This document shows, piece by piece, positions 11,470 to 22,022 of a DNA stretch of 64,000 nt; positions within the stretch are counted from its first letter, which is position 1, and the number at the start of each line of letters is the position of its first letter. A program made the translations under genes and the position numbers. Source of the stretch: Nereocystis luetkeana. Lineage: Eukaryota > Sar > Phaeophyceae > Laminariales > Laminariaceae. Where the stretch lies: NCBI GenBank assembly GCA_031213475.1, contig JARUPZ010000019.1, forward strand, positions 310,001-374,000, written 5' to 3'. The notes below the pieces were generated by a model. It did no database searches, had not been told where the DNA came from, and was given only the letters and a program-made list of their open reading frames with translations.

Positions 11470-11815
11470 CGCCTGCATCGACGGTTTTGGTGCCGCGCTT
11501 GAACAAGAACAACTAGACGGCTCGGTACGGCCCATTGCTTATATCAGCCGCGCTACCCTCGATTCCGAGAGACACTGGACCCCGTTGGACCTGGAAACTG
11601 GCAGCATTGTCTGGGTTATCAAGCGACTCCGAGGCTACCTACGGTGGACAAAGTTTCGCATATTTTTCGGACCACGAAGCACTTGAGAGCATCGGCAAAG
11701 TAGGGGATCACAACGCGCGAGTCCAGCGGTGGCTCGAGTTCCTCACAGCGTTCGACTACACCCTCGAGTACCGCAAGGGCAACGCCAACGGAAATGCGGA
11801 TTTTCTCTCCTGCTT
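11459..11815 (+). pseudogene. RNase H of the gypsy-type element (fossil)
   Basis: RNase H follows RT directly: DACIDGFGAALEQEQ, then AYISRATLDSERHWTPLDLE, then FSDHEALESIG and the closing RKGNANGNADFLS. These are the usual D-E-D-D-type blocks of gypsy RNase H. The region is part of the broken element and is not in a single open stretch. Confidence 0.85.
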
Positions 11816-12197
11816 GCCAGAGCCCGCCACAGAACACGACTGCAGTGGGCCTAGCAGCCTCACACTCGTCGAGGACGGGGGTATCTTCCTCATCCGAGCC
11901 TGCGGGCTTCGCACTCGCTCTTCCCCGACCCCCGGTGTAGGTTTGGGTGGGCTGGTGCCCCGCACCGAAAGTGCCGTCTTGGGTGGGCTGCCTTTCACCT
12001 CTTCGGATTTTTGCGATTTTCGCGCACACGGGCCACGTATGAGGATTGACGGCCTCTCTGCTCCTCTGGGGGGATTCGTCGCTCGTGTATCTGCTTCCGT
12101 CACCACCGTCGAGCGCCGTCCTGATCTGCGGGTTTTTCCACCCGCCGCCGACGCCGTTTTCGCTTCGGTTTTTGTCGTACCCCCCGGGGGCGACCAG

Positions 12198-12790
12198 GGC
12201 TCTGCAGAAGCCCCCGCTGCGGCGACGAATGTCGCCCAGCGCGCTCCTCCCCCGACGAGCACTTTACAAGGAAAAGATCCCGCCGTGAGCACTGCTCCGG
12301 CCGCGTCTGCTCCTTCAGGCCAGGGCTCTGCAAAAGCCCCCGCTGCGGCGACGAATGTCGCCCGGCGCGCTCCTCCCCCGACGAGCACTTTACAGGGAAA
12401 AGATCCCGCCGTGAGCACTGCTCCGGCCGCGTCTGCTCCTTCAGGCCAGGGCTCTGCAGTAGCCCCCGCTGCGGCGACGAATGTCGCCCGTCGCGCTCGT
12501 CCCCCGACAAGCACTTTACAGGGAGAAGATTCCGCCGCGAGCACTGCTCCGGCCGCGTCTGCCCCTTCAGGCCATGGGTCTGCAGCAGCCCCCGCTGCGG
12601 CGACGAATGTCGCCCAGCGCGCTCCTCCCTCGACGAGCACTTTGCAGGGAGAAGATTCCGCCGCGAGCACTGCTCCGGCCGCGTCTGCCCCTTCAGGCCA
12701 GGGCTCTGCAGCAGCCCCCGCTGCAGCGACGAATGTCGCTCAGCGCGAAGATTCCGCCGTGATCACTGATCCGGCCGCGTCTGCCCCATC
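12198..12790 (+). repeat. 126-bp (42-residue) coding tandem repeat within pol
   Basis: Four complete 126-bp units start at 12198, 12324, 12450 and 12576, and a shorter fifth starts at 12702. Each encodes an Ala/Pro/Ser/Thr-rich 42-residue unit containing APAAATNVA, PPTSTLQG and STAPAASAPSG. The unit is a whole number of codons, so copy number can vary without changing frame. It lies between RNase H and integrase and probably acts as a flexible spacer. All three plus frames are nearly stop-free here because of composition. Confidence 0.93.
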
Positions 12791-13019
12791 TCCGCCTTGC
12801 AACCTGGCGCCTCTGAATACTTTGCCGCCTTCGGGCCGCATCTCGACTCGGACACGCCGGCAAAAAGCCGCCGCCGCTGGCTCCGCGCCGCCTGCTGTTG
12901 ATTATGGCTTCGCGCCCAGCGGGGCCCCCAGACCATCAGCCCGGCGTGCTATCACCTCGCCGTGAGCCCCACGGCCGCGACCTCCCGCATCAGTAGTTTT
13001 TGCCCCGGCTCCTGCCGCT

Positions 13020-14340
13020 TCGTTGGTCCCGACGGTACCCATCCCGTCCGAACGCGACCACGCCGAGCCCGTGGGAACCCCTCTTTTACGGCTTCCGCTG
13101 CCAACTGACGCTCCGCCCGTCCCCATGAATGACTCGGACGCCCTCGGCGCAGCTGCCGAATTTCAGTTCGGGGATTCTGCAGCGCGCTATTCGCACACCG
13201 ATTGGGCTCGGGAACAACAGGCCGAGCCCACGTGCAACGCCGCCATGCGCTACATAGCCCTTGGCCGGCCGGAAGTTTGCCAGCCGACTTTTTGTCGTGT
13301 TTCCCTTCCCACCAGCGCCCTCCTTTTTCGGGGGTTCAGGAGCTGGCTACCAAAGGCCGTTTGCACACCACCGACGCGAGCATCGTTCTACTCGTCCGGC
13401 AGCCGTTCCCCCCCCTTGCGTCACGCACGCAACGCCCGGTGGGTCGTACGGCCTGTTTATTGAACAACGAGCCTATTCGCATTTATGTGCCGCTACTCAT
13501 GCGCCCCTGGGTCATGCAGGCTTGTCATTCCACGGTTTCCTGCCACCTAGGCACCGCGCGCACCCTACGTATGCTCGAACGTTTTTCCTGGTGGATCGGT
13601 ATGAGTATTTGCACCCGGTGGTGGTTACGCAACTGCTTGAAGTGCCAAGCATGGAAAACGTCGCGGCAGACGGCCCGGTGGCCCATCATCACGTTGCCCT
13701 TGCCAGAAGGACCCGGTATCGCCGTCAGCATCGACTACTTCGGCCCCCTCCCGATGACGCCTCGAGGAAATACCTACATCTTGCTTTCACTGATCGTTTC
13801 AGCCGCCGAGCCGACATGTACGCCATCACTGCGGCAGAGTTCACCGCTGAGGGCACGGCTACCATTCTCATCAACCGGTGTATCCTCTCTGTGGGTGCCC
13901 GGGCAGCATCCTCTCGGACAACGGCCTCCAGTTCTGCTCCAAGCTTTCGCACACCGTAAATCAGCTTCTCGGGGTTCGAAAAATTGCCCCCAGCTCCTAC
14001 CACCCAAACGGCAACGGTGGGGTGGAAGGTGTAAACCACACGATGGCCCAGATGCTGGCAATGGTCGTCAACGAGCTCCAAAACAAGTGGGATGAACAGC
14101 TCCCTCATGTCGAATTTGCGTACAACAATTCGGTCAGTGCCTCCACGGGCTTGGCTCCCAATGAGGTACATATGGGTCGGCTGCCACGCCTCCCCCTCAC
14201 GATTTTCGAGCGTGCAGGAGTCGCCGGCCACCAAAGCTTGGCCCGCGACCACCTCGCCTATTGCGACGTGGCGATGGACCGCCAGCAGGGCGCGTACGTA
14301 TCGTTCGCGAACACCACGCCCTCACTGTCGCCCGCGTGAA
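13020..14340 (+). pseudogene. integrase of the gypsy-type element (fossil)
   Basis: The zinc-binding N-terminal part is visible as CHSTVSCHLGTARTLRMLER followed by NCLKCQAWK (about 13520-13660). The DDE core has SIDYFGPLPMTPRGNTY (first Asp, about 13720), LSDNGLQFCSKL (second Asp, about 13910) and SYHPNGNGGVEGVNHTM (Glu, about 14000-14050). The order and motifs fit a Ty3/gypsy integrase. The parts are spread over more than one frame; the element is broken. Confidence 0.85.
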
Positions 14341-15379
14341 CCGCCGCAACTCCACCCTCTCCGACGCTCTGCGTCCGGTCCCCAAATTTGACGTTGGCGG
14401 CTGGGCGTGGGTGTACAATACGGCGGCCACCATCCGCCAGGGCGCAAAGCCCGACACGGACGCCAAGGTCCTGAATGCCAAACTCTCACTCAACTGGACA
14501 GGCCCCTACAAAGTTCTCGCAGTTGGCCCCTGCTCCGCAGCGGACACCCCGGACGGGTCTCCTCTTGGGGCAAAGCTCCTGTATTTGGATCTTCCTTCCG
14601 ATATGCCCGGCGCGGATGCTCGTCGGCGCGTTTCAGTCCAACACTGCAAGCCCTGTGCCAACCCCCACGACCGTGGCGACATGCCGAAGTATTTTCCAGC
14701 GGGGTTGACGCAGTACGTGCTCAACAACTTCTCCAAGAAATCTCCCCCATACCACGTTACCCAGGACGACGTCTCGACACCTCTTCACCGTCTCGAAGTG
14801 GAAAAGGTTACCGGGCACCAATCGGTTCGAGGTCGAGGTGGCGTCATAGCAGTACGAGACGCACTGGACTGGATTCCCGCGTCCATCCCGGGAACGGGAA
14901 ATGGACCTTCAGCTTTCTCGCCACGCAATTTGCGCTACTGGGCCGGCACCCCAAACCAGCATCGCCAAACCAACCGCCTGTACGGCCGAATGAAAATCGG
15001 CGAGGCACAACGGGAGCTCTCTCGGAATAACGGCGAGCGGTTTCTGGCACCCAGCTATGTCTGCGTCTCGCACGCCAACTGGCTTCGCCGATACTGCAAC
15101 ACCGTGCTTCCCAAGGGGGGCCATTTTTGGTACAAGGGCGACGACTGTCTGTGGTGGCTCGGGAAAATCAGCGCGACTACGCCCACGGCTGGAGTATATT
15201 TGGTTCGATTTTTGGACGACCCGGGACCGATCAAGCTTCCTCTTTCTCCGGCGCGCTACACGACTTCGACGAGAGCTGTACGAGGCTCTAGGTGTCTACA
15301 AATTCACTTGGCTAGCGCATTTGCACGTGGGGTCCAGCGTAACGTGGACGAATCTCGAGGCGCCGCCGTGGATAACTAA
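14340..15379 (+). pseudogene. integrase C-terminal tail with chromo-like and Tudor-like modules (fossil)
   Basis: A 372-codon stretch (14261-15379) continues the integrase into its SH3-like end (LNWTGPYKVLAVGP near 14490), then a chromodomain-like VEKVTGHQSVRGRGGVIAVR (about 14795-14855), then after a linker a short beta-rich module (FWYKGDDCLWWLGKI, VYLVRFLDDPGPIKLPL near 15120-15245) that resembles a Tudor/Agenet fold. In chromoviruses such tails steer integration to modified histones; applying that here is inference. It ends at a stop at 15379. Confidence 0.65.
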
Positions 15380-15986
15380 CTTTCGCGTCTCGGCTGTTCT
15401 CGCTATTTTTTGCTTGGCGTTTTCTTGGACTCTGGCGGGCGGTATCTCAACTTTTTGACGTTTTCCGAGTTTTCGGGTCGGGGGGCTTTCTGGCAGGTGT
15501 GTTCCTGGGTTGTTTGTTCGTTAGTTTGTTTTTTTCTTGGGCTTGGTTGGAGATGGTTTTCACGTATTCTGTCCTGCCTACCCCCCCCCGCTCAGTGTCG
15601 GGGCTGGTCTGGGTAATCGGGCCACTCATTTGTGGCACAGGACACCTTTCCCGAGTTGTAGGCTGGGTTTTCTGGGTGGTTCTTGAAATCTTCCGTGTTA
15701 TTTTTCTTCTCGTTTTTTTTATGTTCCCTTTTCACTTTTCCCTGCATCTCCCTCGCACCCCCCCACATGGCGATGATTTTTCGATGACGATTTCTTCCTG
15801 CCCCTTAAGGCTACGTCTCCCTTTCATTTGTTTTTACGTACTTTGCCGGCTTCGTTACCTTGCCGTTCAGAGGTGTGGGAGTGGGTTTTGAGGAGCCGCA
15901 TCTTCGACTCATGTTCTAGTTTGTGGAATCGGGGTTTCCATGAGTTTCCCATAATTCTGCATATACGGCTCATCAGAGTGGGCTTG
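15380..15986 (+). other. 3' non-coding part of the gypsy-type element
   Basis: A T-rich stretch between the end of pol and the 3' LTR. The last about 110 bases recur, inverted, next to the LTR at 22876, showing that they belong to the element. A clear long polypurine tract before the LTR is not seen; GAGTGGG near 15976 is the best candidate. Confidence 0.6.
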
Positions 15987-16263
15987 TGTTATGATACTGC
16001 TTTGTATGTGGTTGAAAGCCCGGTAATTGCCTAGGTTCTGGCACTGGGATCGTATTTGTAGTACTTGGAAGGCGTATCTTAGGTGGGAAAACCAGGGTTT
16101 TCCAGAGAGGCACAAGCGTGGTCTCAGTCTCCGTCGTGCACGAAAGGAATAAAGCTGTTCTTCTATCTCTAAGCAAGCAACACATGTGAGCACCAATGAG
16201 TACCGGCTTAATAGGCAGACCTGCCCAGGGATACAAAGTGTCCCGCTGTCCGTGATCTTAACA
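15987..16263 (+). repeat. 3' LTR of the gypsy-type element
   Basis: 277 bp, TGTTATGATACTGC to GATCTTAACA, paired with 5255-5531. About 10-12 differences from the 5' copy are visible by eye. Confidence 0.88.
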
Positions 16264-17050
16264 AAATGCATCAGTTCTCAATTCAGCAACAATGTAGACT
16301 GCTACAATAGGAGTGTGCGAGTCGCAGTATGCATCCTCATTATTTCACGGAAAGGTGTACATGAGGGTGTAGCCTTTCATCCGAACAAAAAAGTAGAGTT
16401 CAAAGTGTCATAACAAGGTATCAGTATCAATATGCACCCCGCAGGAGCGGAAAAGCGCAAGGCGCACACGTACCAGAACACCACCCGCGGCACAGCTTCT
16501 TGCATAATATCTACGGTAGTTGCACATTGTTCATTGCTCATTTTTCGTTTGTTGTTGGCACCACATGCGGCTTCAAATTGTATACTCCCCACACCCCACA
16601 GACATAAAAAAAACACAACAAGCGAAATCGATACAGCAAGGAGGCATATAAACATGCATCTATACAACACCTGCGTGATGGTACCAGGGGCACAGCTGGT
16701 TTGTATGGGTGTCGAGCGGGGGGCGGGGGAGTGTGTTTTATAAGGGTTTCCAGGGATACGGTAAGGCGCTATTTGGGCGGGATCCAAAAGATTGAGTTCG
16801 GAAGATTGGTTGACAACCAATCTTCGATTCTCAATCTAGATTGAAAGATCGATCGCCAAAACCGCCAATTCAATCTCGTCGAGATTTTCCAAAAGATTGC
16901 ATTTTTTTCAGGGCAATTCAAGCCCAATCCCCAACACTGCTACGCAGCTAGCAAAGTTGAATATCAACTATTCGATCAGTCTAGTGACAGCTGACGTATT
17001 TCATAATTATATAAAATCTGAGGCTCAAAATCGAACAGCGTAGTAGGAAT
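16264..17050. other. no gene; remnants of hAT-like elements
   Basis: 16264-16740 holds nothing I recognise. From about 16750 to 17050 there are inverted matches to 4.5-4.9 kb, including the hAT-like terminal sequence CAATCCCCAACACTG ending near 16949. A short end fragment of the 800-bp family (AAATCTGAGGCTCAAAATCG) lies at about 17010-17035. Confidence 0.4.
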
Positions 17051-17054
17051 CCCA

Positions 17055-17425
17055 GGGCACACTTTTTTCCTCTTTCTTTGTTTTGCTTTTTCTGTTTCGA
17101 TTTTTTTCTCTCTCAACGCATGCTAGAATGTGTATGTCGTGCCTGTCGTATCCAGTACGATCGATAACATAGCATTGCATTGTCTACTCGTACTGCTGTC
17201 GATTTCTGCATCCACGTTTTGTGACCAGAGCTTTTACCTCTCTGGAATAGAAGAATCGGCACGGACACTGGGTGTGCTGGATGTTGTAGGGTAGAACAAG
17301 AACGGTTCTGTGGAAACGATCACACGTCTCCATAAATTTCTATTCAATACGGTAGGATTGAAGGATCGGCACGGACACTGGTTGTGCTGGATGTCGACGG
17401 GTAGAAAGAAGAACACACAAACATC
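17055..17425 (-). repeat. dispersed retroposon-like repeat A
   Basis: On the minus strand it starts with TCTTTCTACCCGTCGACATC, runs through CCAGTGTCCGTGCCGATTCTT and ends in an A-rich tract (plus-strand pyrimidines 17060-17115). Within it, the block GGCACGGACACTGG occurs twice (near 17256 and 17357), so the copy carries a partial internal duplication. Confidence 0.55.
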
Positions 17426-17549
17426 TGATACATTGTTAACAGCATGAAATCTACACCAAAACGAGAAAAAAAAAAAATGGTATTTTTATTTTTTGTACCA
17501 GGTACCTGTTATACCCATCCAAGAACTTTTCAGTCTAGCTTTAACACAT

Positions 17550-17690
17550 TGCAGAAGCGCACACGGGTCTAGTGGTGGCTTTCGGGAGTTTGGTCGAAAG
17601 GTGAAGACTTTACCTTTCAATCGGCGGTGGTTTTAAGTTCAAACACGTCACCCAGAGTGCAGGGGAGCGGAATGAAAATGGGCAAAAATC
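17550..17690 (+). repeat. tRNA-like sequence, possible SINE head
   Basis: GGGTCTAGTGGTGG followed about 60 bases later by TTTAAGTTCAAACACGTCACC looks like the acceptor/D side and T arm of a tRNA with a long variable arm. I could not fold a complete cloverleaf with a normal anticodon loop, and no CCA-type context helps, so it is more likely a decayed SINE head than a gene. Confidence 0.3.
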
Positions 17691-17834
17691 ATACTAAAAA
17701 ATGGATGGAAAATATCCGGGGGTCCCCAGATCCCGAAATAGTACGGCAAACTTAATATCTACGGAATCATTGCCATCATCATCAAGCTACGCGCGGGCAA
17801 AGACGGGCACCCCCAGCTGACGCCGCACTAGGCC

Positions 17835-18245
17835 ATGACGAAGCCCAAGGGCAGGTATGTCGCTAAGGCAGTCGTTGCCCCGGCGAAGACGCCCAAGGCT
17901 TTGAAGACTGCTGCCGCTTTGCACGCTCTCGAGCGGCGAAAGCTTGAAAAACAGCATGCAGCTCTGCTTCAGGCGAGGGAAGCCTGGGAGGTACGCCAAG
18001 CCGAAGCTTCAGCAGCTTCTGCAGCAGCGTCCGCTGCAAACGAGGTCGTGCTTGCATCTATTACTGCCGCACGCGAGGCGGCTTTGGCTGAGGACGAAGC
18101 CCGCGTGCCGACGTTTTTCGAGGCCGCAGGGAGAGAGCCGTCGGACGCTGAACGTGCTCAAGCTGCTCAGACGCGGGAAAACCTGAGGTTCAAGCCGGGA
18201 GAAATTTTGAACGAGACCCAGAGTCGGAGCATTCTGCTTGTGTAG
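17835..18245 (+). CDS. unrecognised Ala/Glu-rich coiled-coil protein, 136 aa
   Basis: An ATG-initiated 136-codon frame, clearly more GC-rich and codon-like than its flanks. It has a basic N-terminus (TKPKGRYVAKAV), a long Ala/Glu/Arg helix likely to form a coiled coil (ALERRKLEKQHAALLQAREA, about residues 30-95), then a polar C-terminus (DAERAQAAQTRENLRFKPGE). I recognise no family. It lies 0.9 kb upstream of the degraded transposase, with a SINE between them, so it could be an accessory ORF of that transposon or an isolated exon. Confidence 0.45.
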   Translation: MTKPKGRYVAKAVVAPAKTPKALKTAAALHALERRKLEKQHAALLQAREAWEVRQAEASAASAAASAANEVVLASITAAREAALAEDEARVPTFFEAAGREPSDAERAQAAQTRENLRFKPGEILNETQSRSILLV

Positions 18246-18401
18246 TCCCGCTGCGTGCACATGGGCTGCAGTCCGGAGGCAGCTGCAGCGGCGACTGCGG
18301 ACACCTTTCGCATCGGAGTGAGAAGGTTTATAACGTGAGCACTGCTGTAAACCATCGTACGCCCGCTCTGTGCCGTACTGTGTACTGTAACTGGTATATA
18401 C

Positions 18402-18635
18402 TGGTACATGCTTACAGACGCTGCAGTACTTGTGTTATACTGCTGCTGCTGTGATATTGTTATCGTCTACTCTGCAGTATACCTGTGGCTTGGGTATGCG
18501 CATGCGATGCGCATACATGCAGTATGTGTGCGCACATACAACAGCAGTTTGCTGTGCGCGCAGCAGTACTTTAGTGAGCACAGCAGTACACGTACAGCAG
18601 TACTGCCTGCTGTACGCATACAGCAGTGCCGATGC
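18402..18635. repeat. palindromic CAGCAGTACTG-rich stretch
   Basis: Dense short repeats of GCAGTACTG, TGCTGTAC and ATGCGCATGCGATGCGCAT. Many are self-complementary, so the strand can fold extensively. No coding function is seen. Confidence 0.55.
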
Positions 18636-18640
18636 ATGCA

Positions 18641-18931
18641 AGGACCAACGCCCCAACGGGTAGGGTGGACCGTAACTGGTCCGAGTCCGGCGGGAAGGCC
18701 TCATAGCCTTGGTTTTTGTTGGTGGGTGAGCAAACGCAAGTCCCACACTACCCGGGAGAGATGACTCTCCCGGGTGGCTATCTCCACCGCACCTGCTCCT
18801 CTCGGGGGTCAGGTCGGGTCAACGTGCCCAACTGGGCTAAATTGACACACGACACGAACGTGGAAGTGTGGTGAGCTTAAGCTTTATTTTTACCAATCCG
18901 CCGGAGGACAAAAAAAAAAAAAAAAAAAAAA
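18641..18931 (+). mobile_element. SINE-like retroposon, family gamma, copy 1
   Basis: An approximately 290-bp sequence starting AGGACCAACGCCCCAACGGG, with a B-box-like GGTCCGAGTCC near the start, a stable CCCGGGAGAG/CTCTCCCGGG hairpin in the middle and a 22-base A tail. A second copy at 48783-49072 is almost identical; I see only about two differences outside the tail. The near identity implies recent transposition. Confidence 0.8.
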
Positions 18932-19129
18932 GCACAGTACGCGCACTGCAAGTACTGCTGTACGGTGTAACGATAACTCTTGATGTACGTCAGTGTCCGT
19001 GGCGGTTTGCACTGCTGCTGCAATGTCTGCCAGCCTTCCTGTGTGCACCGCACCGTCTGAACTGCTATCTTGTGTCTTCTTTGTATGCTCATCGTGCCCC
19101 CTTTTCTGCCCGAACAGGTTCGGACGGCT

Positions 19130-20629
19130 TGGTACCACGAGGACACCCTGCTGACAGCGAATGCTAAGGGGCGAGGCCTGGCAAGCGGATAAGATGGACG
19201 GCGGATACTCACCGACGCACAGCGTGTCAAGCTTTCGGCGTTCATCTTCGGCAAGCACGAGGAGGGGGATTTGCGACAGACGGTGGCTGAGTGGATCGAC
19301 AAGGAGTGTGGCCGTAAGATGTCGAACCTGGCGGTAGGACGAATGCAGTTTAGGCTTGGGTATAAGCGCCGTCGCGGTAGGATCAAATTCCCCCCTCTTA
19401 CCGAGACCAGGTTAGATCGCATCCGGCGTTTTCTTGTCGAGTTTGCGGATGCCCTCCGTCAGGAGGATGCGGGCACTGCAAGTCATCGTGTACATGGATG
19501 AGAGTTTTTGCCATCAGCTCCACGGTTCGGCTTACTCGTACTTTCCCACAAACGGAGATGGTGTCGTGGAAGATGGGATGGGTCGCACGTCTGGGAAGGG
19601 ACAGAGGATGATCATGGTGCATGCGATTACGAAGCACGGGCCGGTGGTAACCGAGGGTACCGATGGGTTCCCTGTTCCCGAGGGTTTCTTTTGTGTGAGT
19701 GGTAAGGGTAAGGAGGCCAAGCGGCAGGCTGGGGAGTTGGGTAGTCTGCCAACAGCAGAGTTTCTCCGGCAAGCGAAACACGCAACGGGTGATTATCACG
19801 ACGCGATGACCGATGGAATGTTTCAGAGATCGTGCACAGAGCGCCTTACGCCAGCGTTTGAGGCGCGGTTCGGAACAGACATGAAAATGATTCTTGTTCT
19901 TGACAATGCCTCGTACCACCACGGGTACGGCGAGGATTAAGGTGCCTGAAACTAACACGAAGGCTGTAAACACCGCACTTTTGCAGAAGTACGGGGTCAG
20001 ATCGATCAAGGTCACCCGCAAGGGAACGACTCGTAACATCGAGGTACCAGACCCTGGCTCTAAGTTTCCCCAAGCGAACTCGAGGTGTGGCAATGGTGTA
20101 AGCAGGGAGGAGATAGCGTTGGCCACACGGACGTACTTTCAGACTTACCATCCCGACAAGCTACTTGAGAAGGTGGAGAGGTACGTACACGCAGGGGAAG
20201 GGGTGGGAGTTGATCTGGACCCCCCCGTACATGCCCAGTTTTCAGCCGATCGAGCTGTTCTGGCAGCACGGTAAGCAGTACGTTAGCTTCAAGTTCGCGA
20301 CGGGTCGCAAGATCAAACAGGTGTGGGAGCAGATTCGGTTGGGTTGGTACGGCGATCCCAATTGGGAGGGACAACCGGGTGGTTGGCGGGCGGCCAACTG
20401 CGGCAACTTGGTCAGGCATTCGATTGGGGAGATGGGCAAGTGGATAGCCAACAATGCTGTTCTCAAAGGTAGCATCCGCAATCGTAAGACGCCTGAAGGG
20501 TACGACATAGACGATGTACCCGACAAGACGATTCTTGAGGACGACGGGGTAGAGGCCCAGATGGAGCTTGAGTTGGCTGACGAGCTCGCCGACCTCATTG
20601 ATGAAAGTCAAGAAAATCGTGAGGTTTAG
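19130..20629 (+). pseudogene. IS630/Tc1-mariner-like DDE transposase, degraded
   Basis: Successive frames encode a transposase: an N-terminal helix-turn-helix-like part (TDAQRVKLSAFIFGKHEEGD; KMSNLAVGRMQFRLGYKRRR), then the DDE core with YMDESFCHQLHG (first Asp, about 19490), MILVLDNASYHHG (second Asp, about 19890) and WTPPYMPSFQPIELFWQHGK (Glu, about 20235). An acidic C-terminus follows and ends at 20629. One in-frame stop (19188) and frame changes near 19480, 19930 and 20200 disrupt it, so it is non-functional unless spliced in an unusual way. The core order and the PxxxPIE motif identify the IS630/Tc1 superfamily. Clear terminal inverted repeats were not found. Confidence 0.85.
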
Positions 20630-20759
20630 AGCGTCCGTAACACGAGTGAGTAAGCTTTTATTCGCAATTTGTGTGAAATGGGGAGGTGGGGGGGGCGGGG
20701 GGGGGGTAGTTTTTGTATGATTGCGAGTTCCGGAAACCACGACCGTTGCGTCCTGCTTG

Positions 20760-21520
20760 AATGAAAGTAAAATACCTGGAATGTTGAATATGTTTTCTCA
20801 TAACTTGCCGAGAGTATGTGAGTTTCTTTTTCTTTGTTTTCAACGTGTGCGCACGGATCATGCGATCAATCCAAGCCATCATTCGCCGTTTTTTTGCCAC
20901 GAATTGTCAGAGTTATCGCTTATTTTGGCACCGAACCGCATCCACGCCAGGAATGCTTTCAGGAAGTTCAGCGGAAAATTCTTATAATATTCCCCATAAC
21001 TCGCCGAGAGTATGTGTTTTTTTTTGTTATTTTTGCAGCGTGAGAGCACGGACTATGCCATCAGTCCAAGGTATCATTCGCCGTTTTTTACGAAGAATTG
21101 CCAGAGTTGTGGCTTGGTTTGTCGCCGAACCGCGTCCACACCAGGAATGGTGATCAAGATTTTCAGCTGAAATTTCTTATATTTTTCCCTATATATCTCG
21201 CCGAGTGTTTGCTATTTTCTTATTATTTTTTTTGCGGCGTGAGCTCATGGATTACGTGATCAATCCAAGCTATCATTCGCCGTTTTTTACAAAGAATTGC
21301 CGACGATGTGGCTTGTTTGGCCCCGAACAGTGTCAACATCTGAAATAGTTGCACAATATTCACCGGAATTTTCCCAGATATTCTCTATCTCGGTGACAAC
21401 ATAGTATTTTTTATTTTTTATTTTTTGGTCGTGACCGTGAGGCCCATGCGAACAATCCAAGCTACCATTTCCCGTTATCGAAGACGAATTGGCCAAGTTA
21501 CGATCCAATAAGCATTGACT
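20760..21520. repeat. tandem array, about 195 bp x 4, diverged
   Basis: Four diverged units spaced by about 195 bp, each with a CATAACTCGCCGAGAGTATG-like block (about 20797, 20993, 21188, 21383), a T-rich run, CAATCCAAGC-ATCATTCGCCG and a GCACCGAACCGC-like block. It starts about 130 bp after the transposase stop. It may be the subterminal repeat region of that transposon or a small satellite. Confidence 0.8.
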
Positions 21521-21687
21521 CCTGTTAACAACGGATCACCGTATAATACGTACAATAATCAAAATTGTTGTATACCAGTCTCCCTAAATATTAGTAACGT
21601 TTTGTTTCAAGATTAGTATCAAAAGGTTCTGTCTATTTAGGAACATAGTGGTACTTGGTACCTGGTACCTGTATGATGATATAGGCG
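21521..21687. repeat. short linker with GGTACCT repeats
   Basis: Contains TTGGTACCTGGTACCTGT at about 21657, one of several dispersed tracts of this 7-base unit in the window. Confidence 0.6.
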
Positions 21688-22022
21688 TCCCCAGTGGCTT
21701 GGTAGGTGGCCCGCGTGCCCATCAAGATCAATTTCGTGGGTTCAAGTCGCACCGAGTGCATGCTCGTAGGGACTTTTTCTTGCATGAAAAAAATGATTGG
21801 CGGAAAGCGCGAGAGCGTGAGTTAGCTACCACATTCGATGAGAATCGACGAGCAGTGGGAATGCAGAACCCTATGCGCGGCAAAAAAATAAAGGCACGTA
21901 CCGGGGGGGAGGAGGGACGAGACCTGCGGCCACGGCTTGCCCAGAGGATGGCTGAGGGTAAAACTTCCTCGTACGAGTTTAAGCTGGAAAGTAAAAGTGA
22001 TGACTGAAAAAAAAAAAAAAAG
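21688..22022 (+). mobile_element. tRNA-derived SINE, family beta, copy 2
   Basis: Full-length partner of 3905-4249: AGTGGCTTGGTAGGTGGCCC (A box side), GTGGGTTCAAGTCGCACC (B box side), AATAAAGGCACGTACC in the body and a 15-base A tail at 22008-22022. Confidence 0.78.

Larger units (their letters stand above)
5255..16263 (+). mobile_element. Ty3/gypsy-type LTR element carrying a NADAR domain (fossil)
   Basis: An 11.0-kb element with 277-bp LTRs at both ends (TG...CA) and a 4-bp flanking duplication AAAT (5251-5254 and 16264-16267). Order: LTR, gag-like, NADAR, aspartic protease, linker, reverse transcriptase, RNase H, Ala/Pro repeat region, integrase, chromo/Tudor-like tail, LTR. A TGGCGTCGCC sequence just after the 5' LTR (from 5534) is a candidate primer binding site. 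RT before integrase marks the Ty3/gypsy order. The coding capacity is spread over several open stretches in different frames; I count roughly half a dozen breaks, so it is not functional as it stands. The LTRs differ by eye at about 10-12 positions (about 4%), indicating a fairly recent insertion. A shortened relative lies at 22600-25713 on the other strand. Confidence 0.92.

Noticed and set aside
12046-12762. Several long repetitive frames on both strands in the 126-bp repeat
   Set aside because: High GC and the repeat make all frames open. Only the frame continuous with RNase H fits the element.
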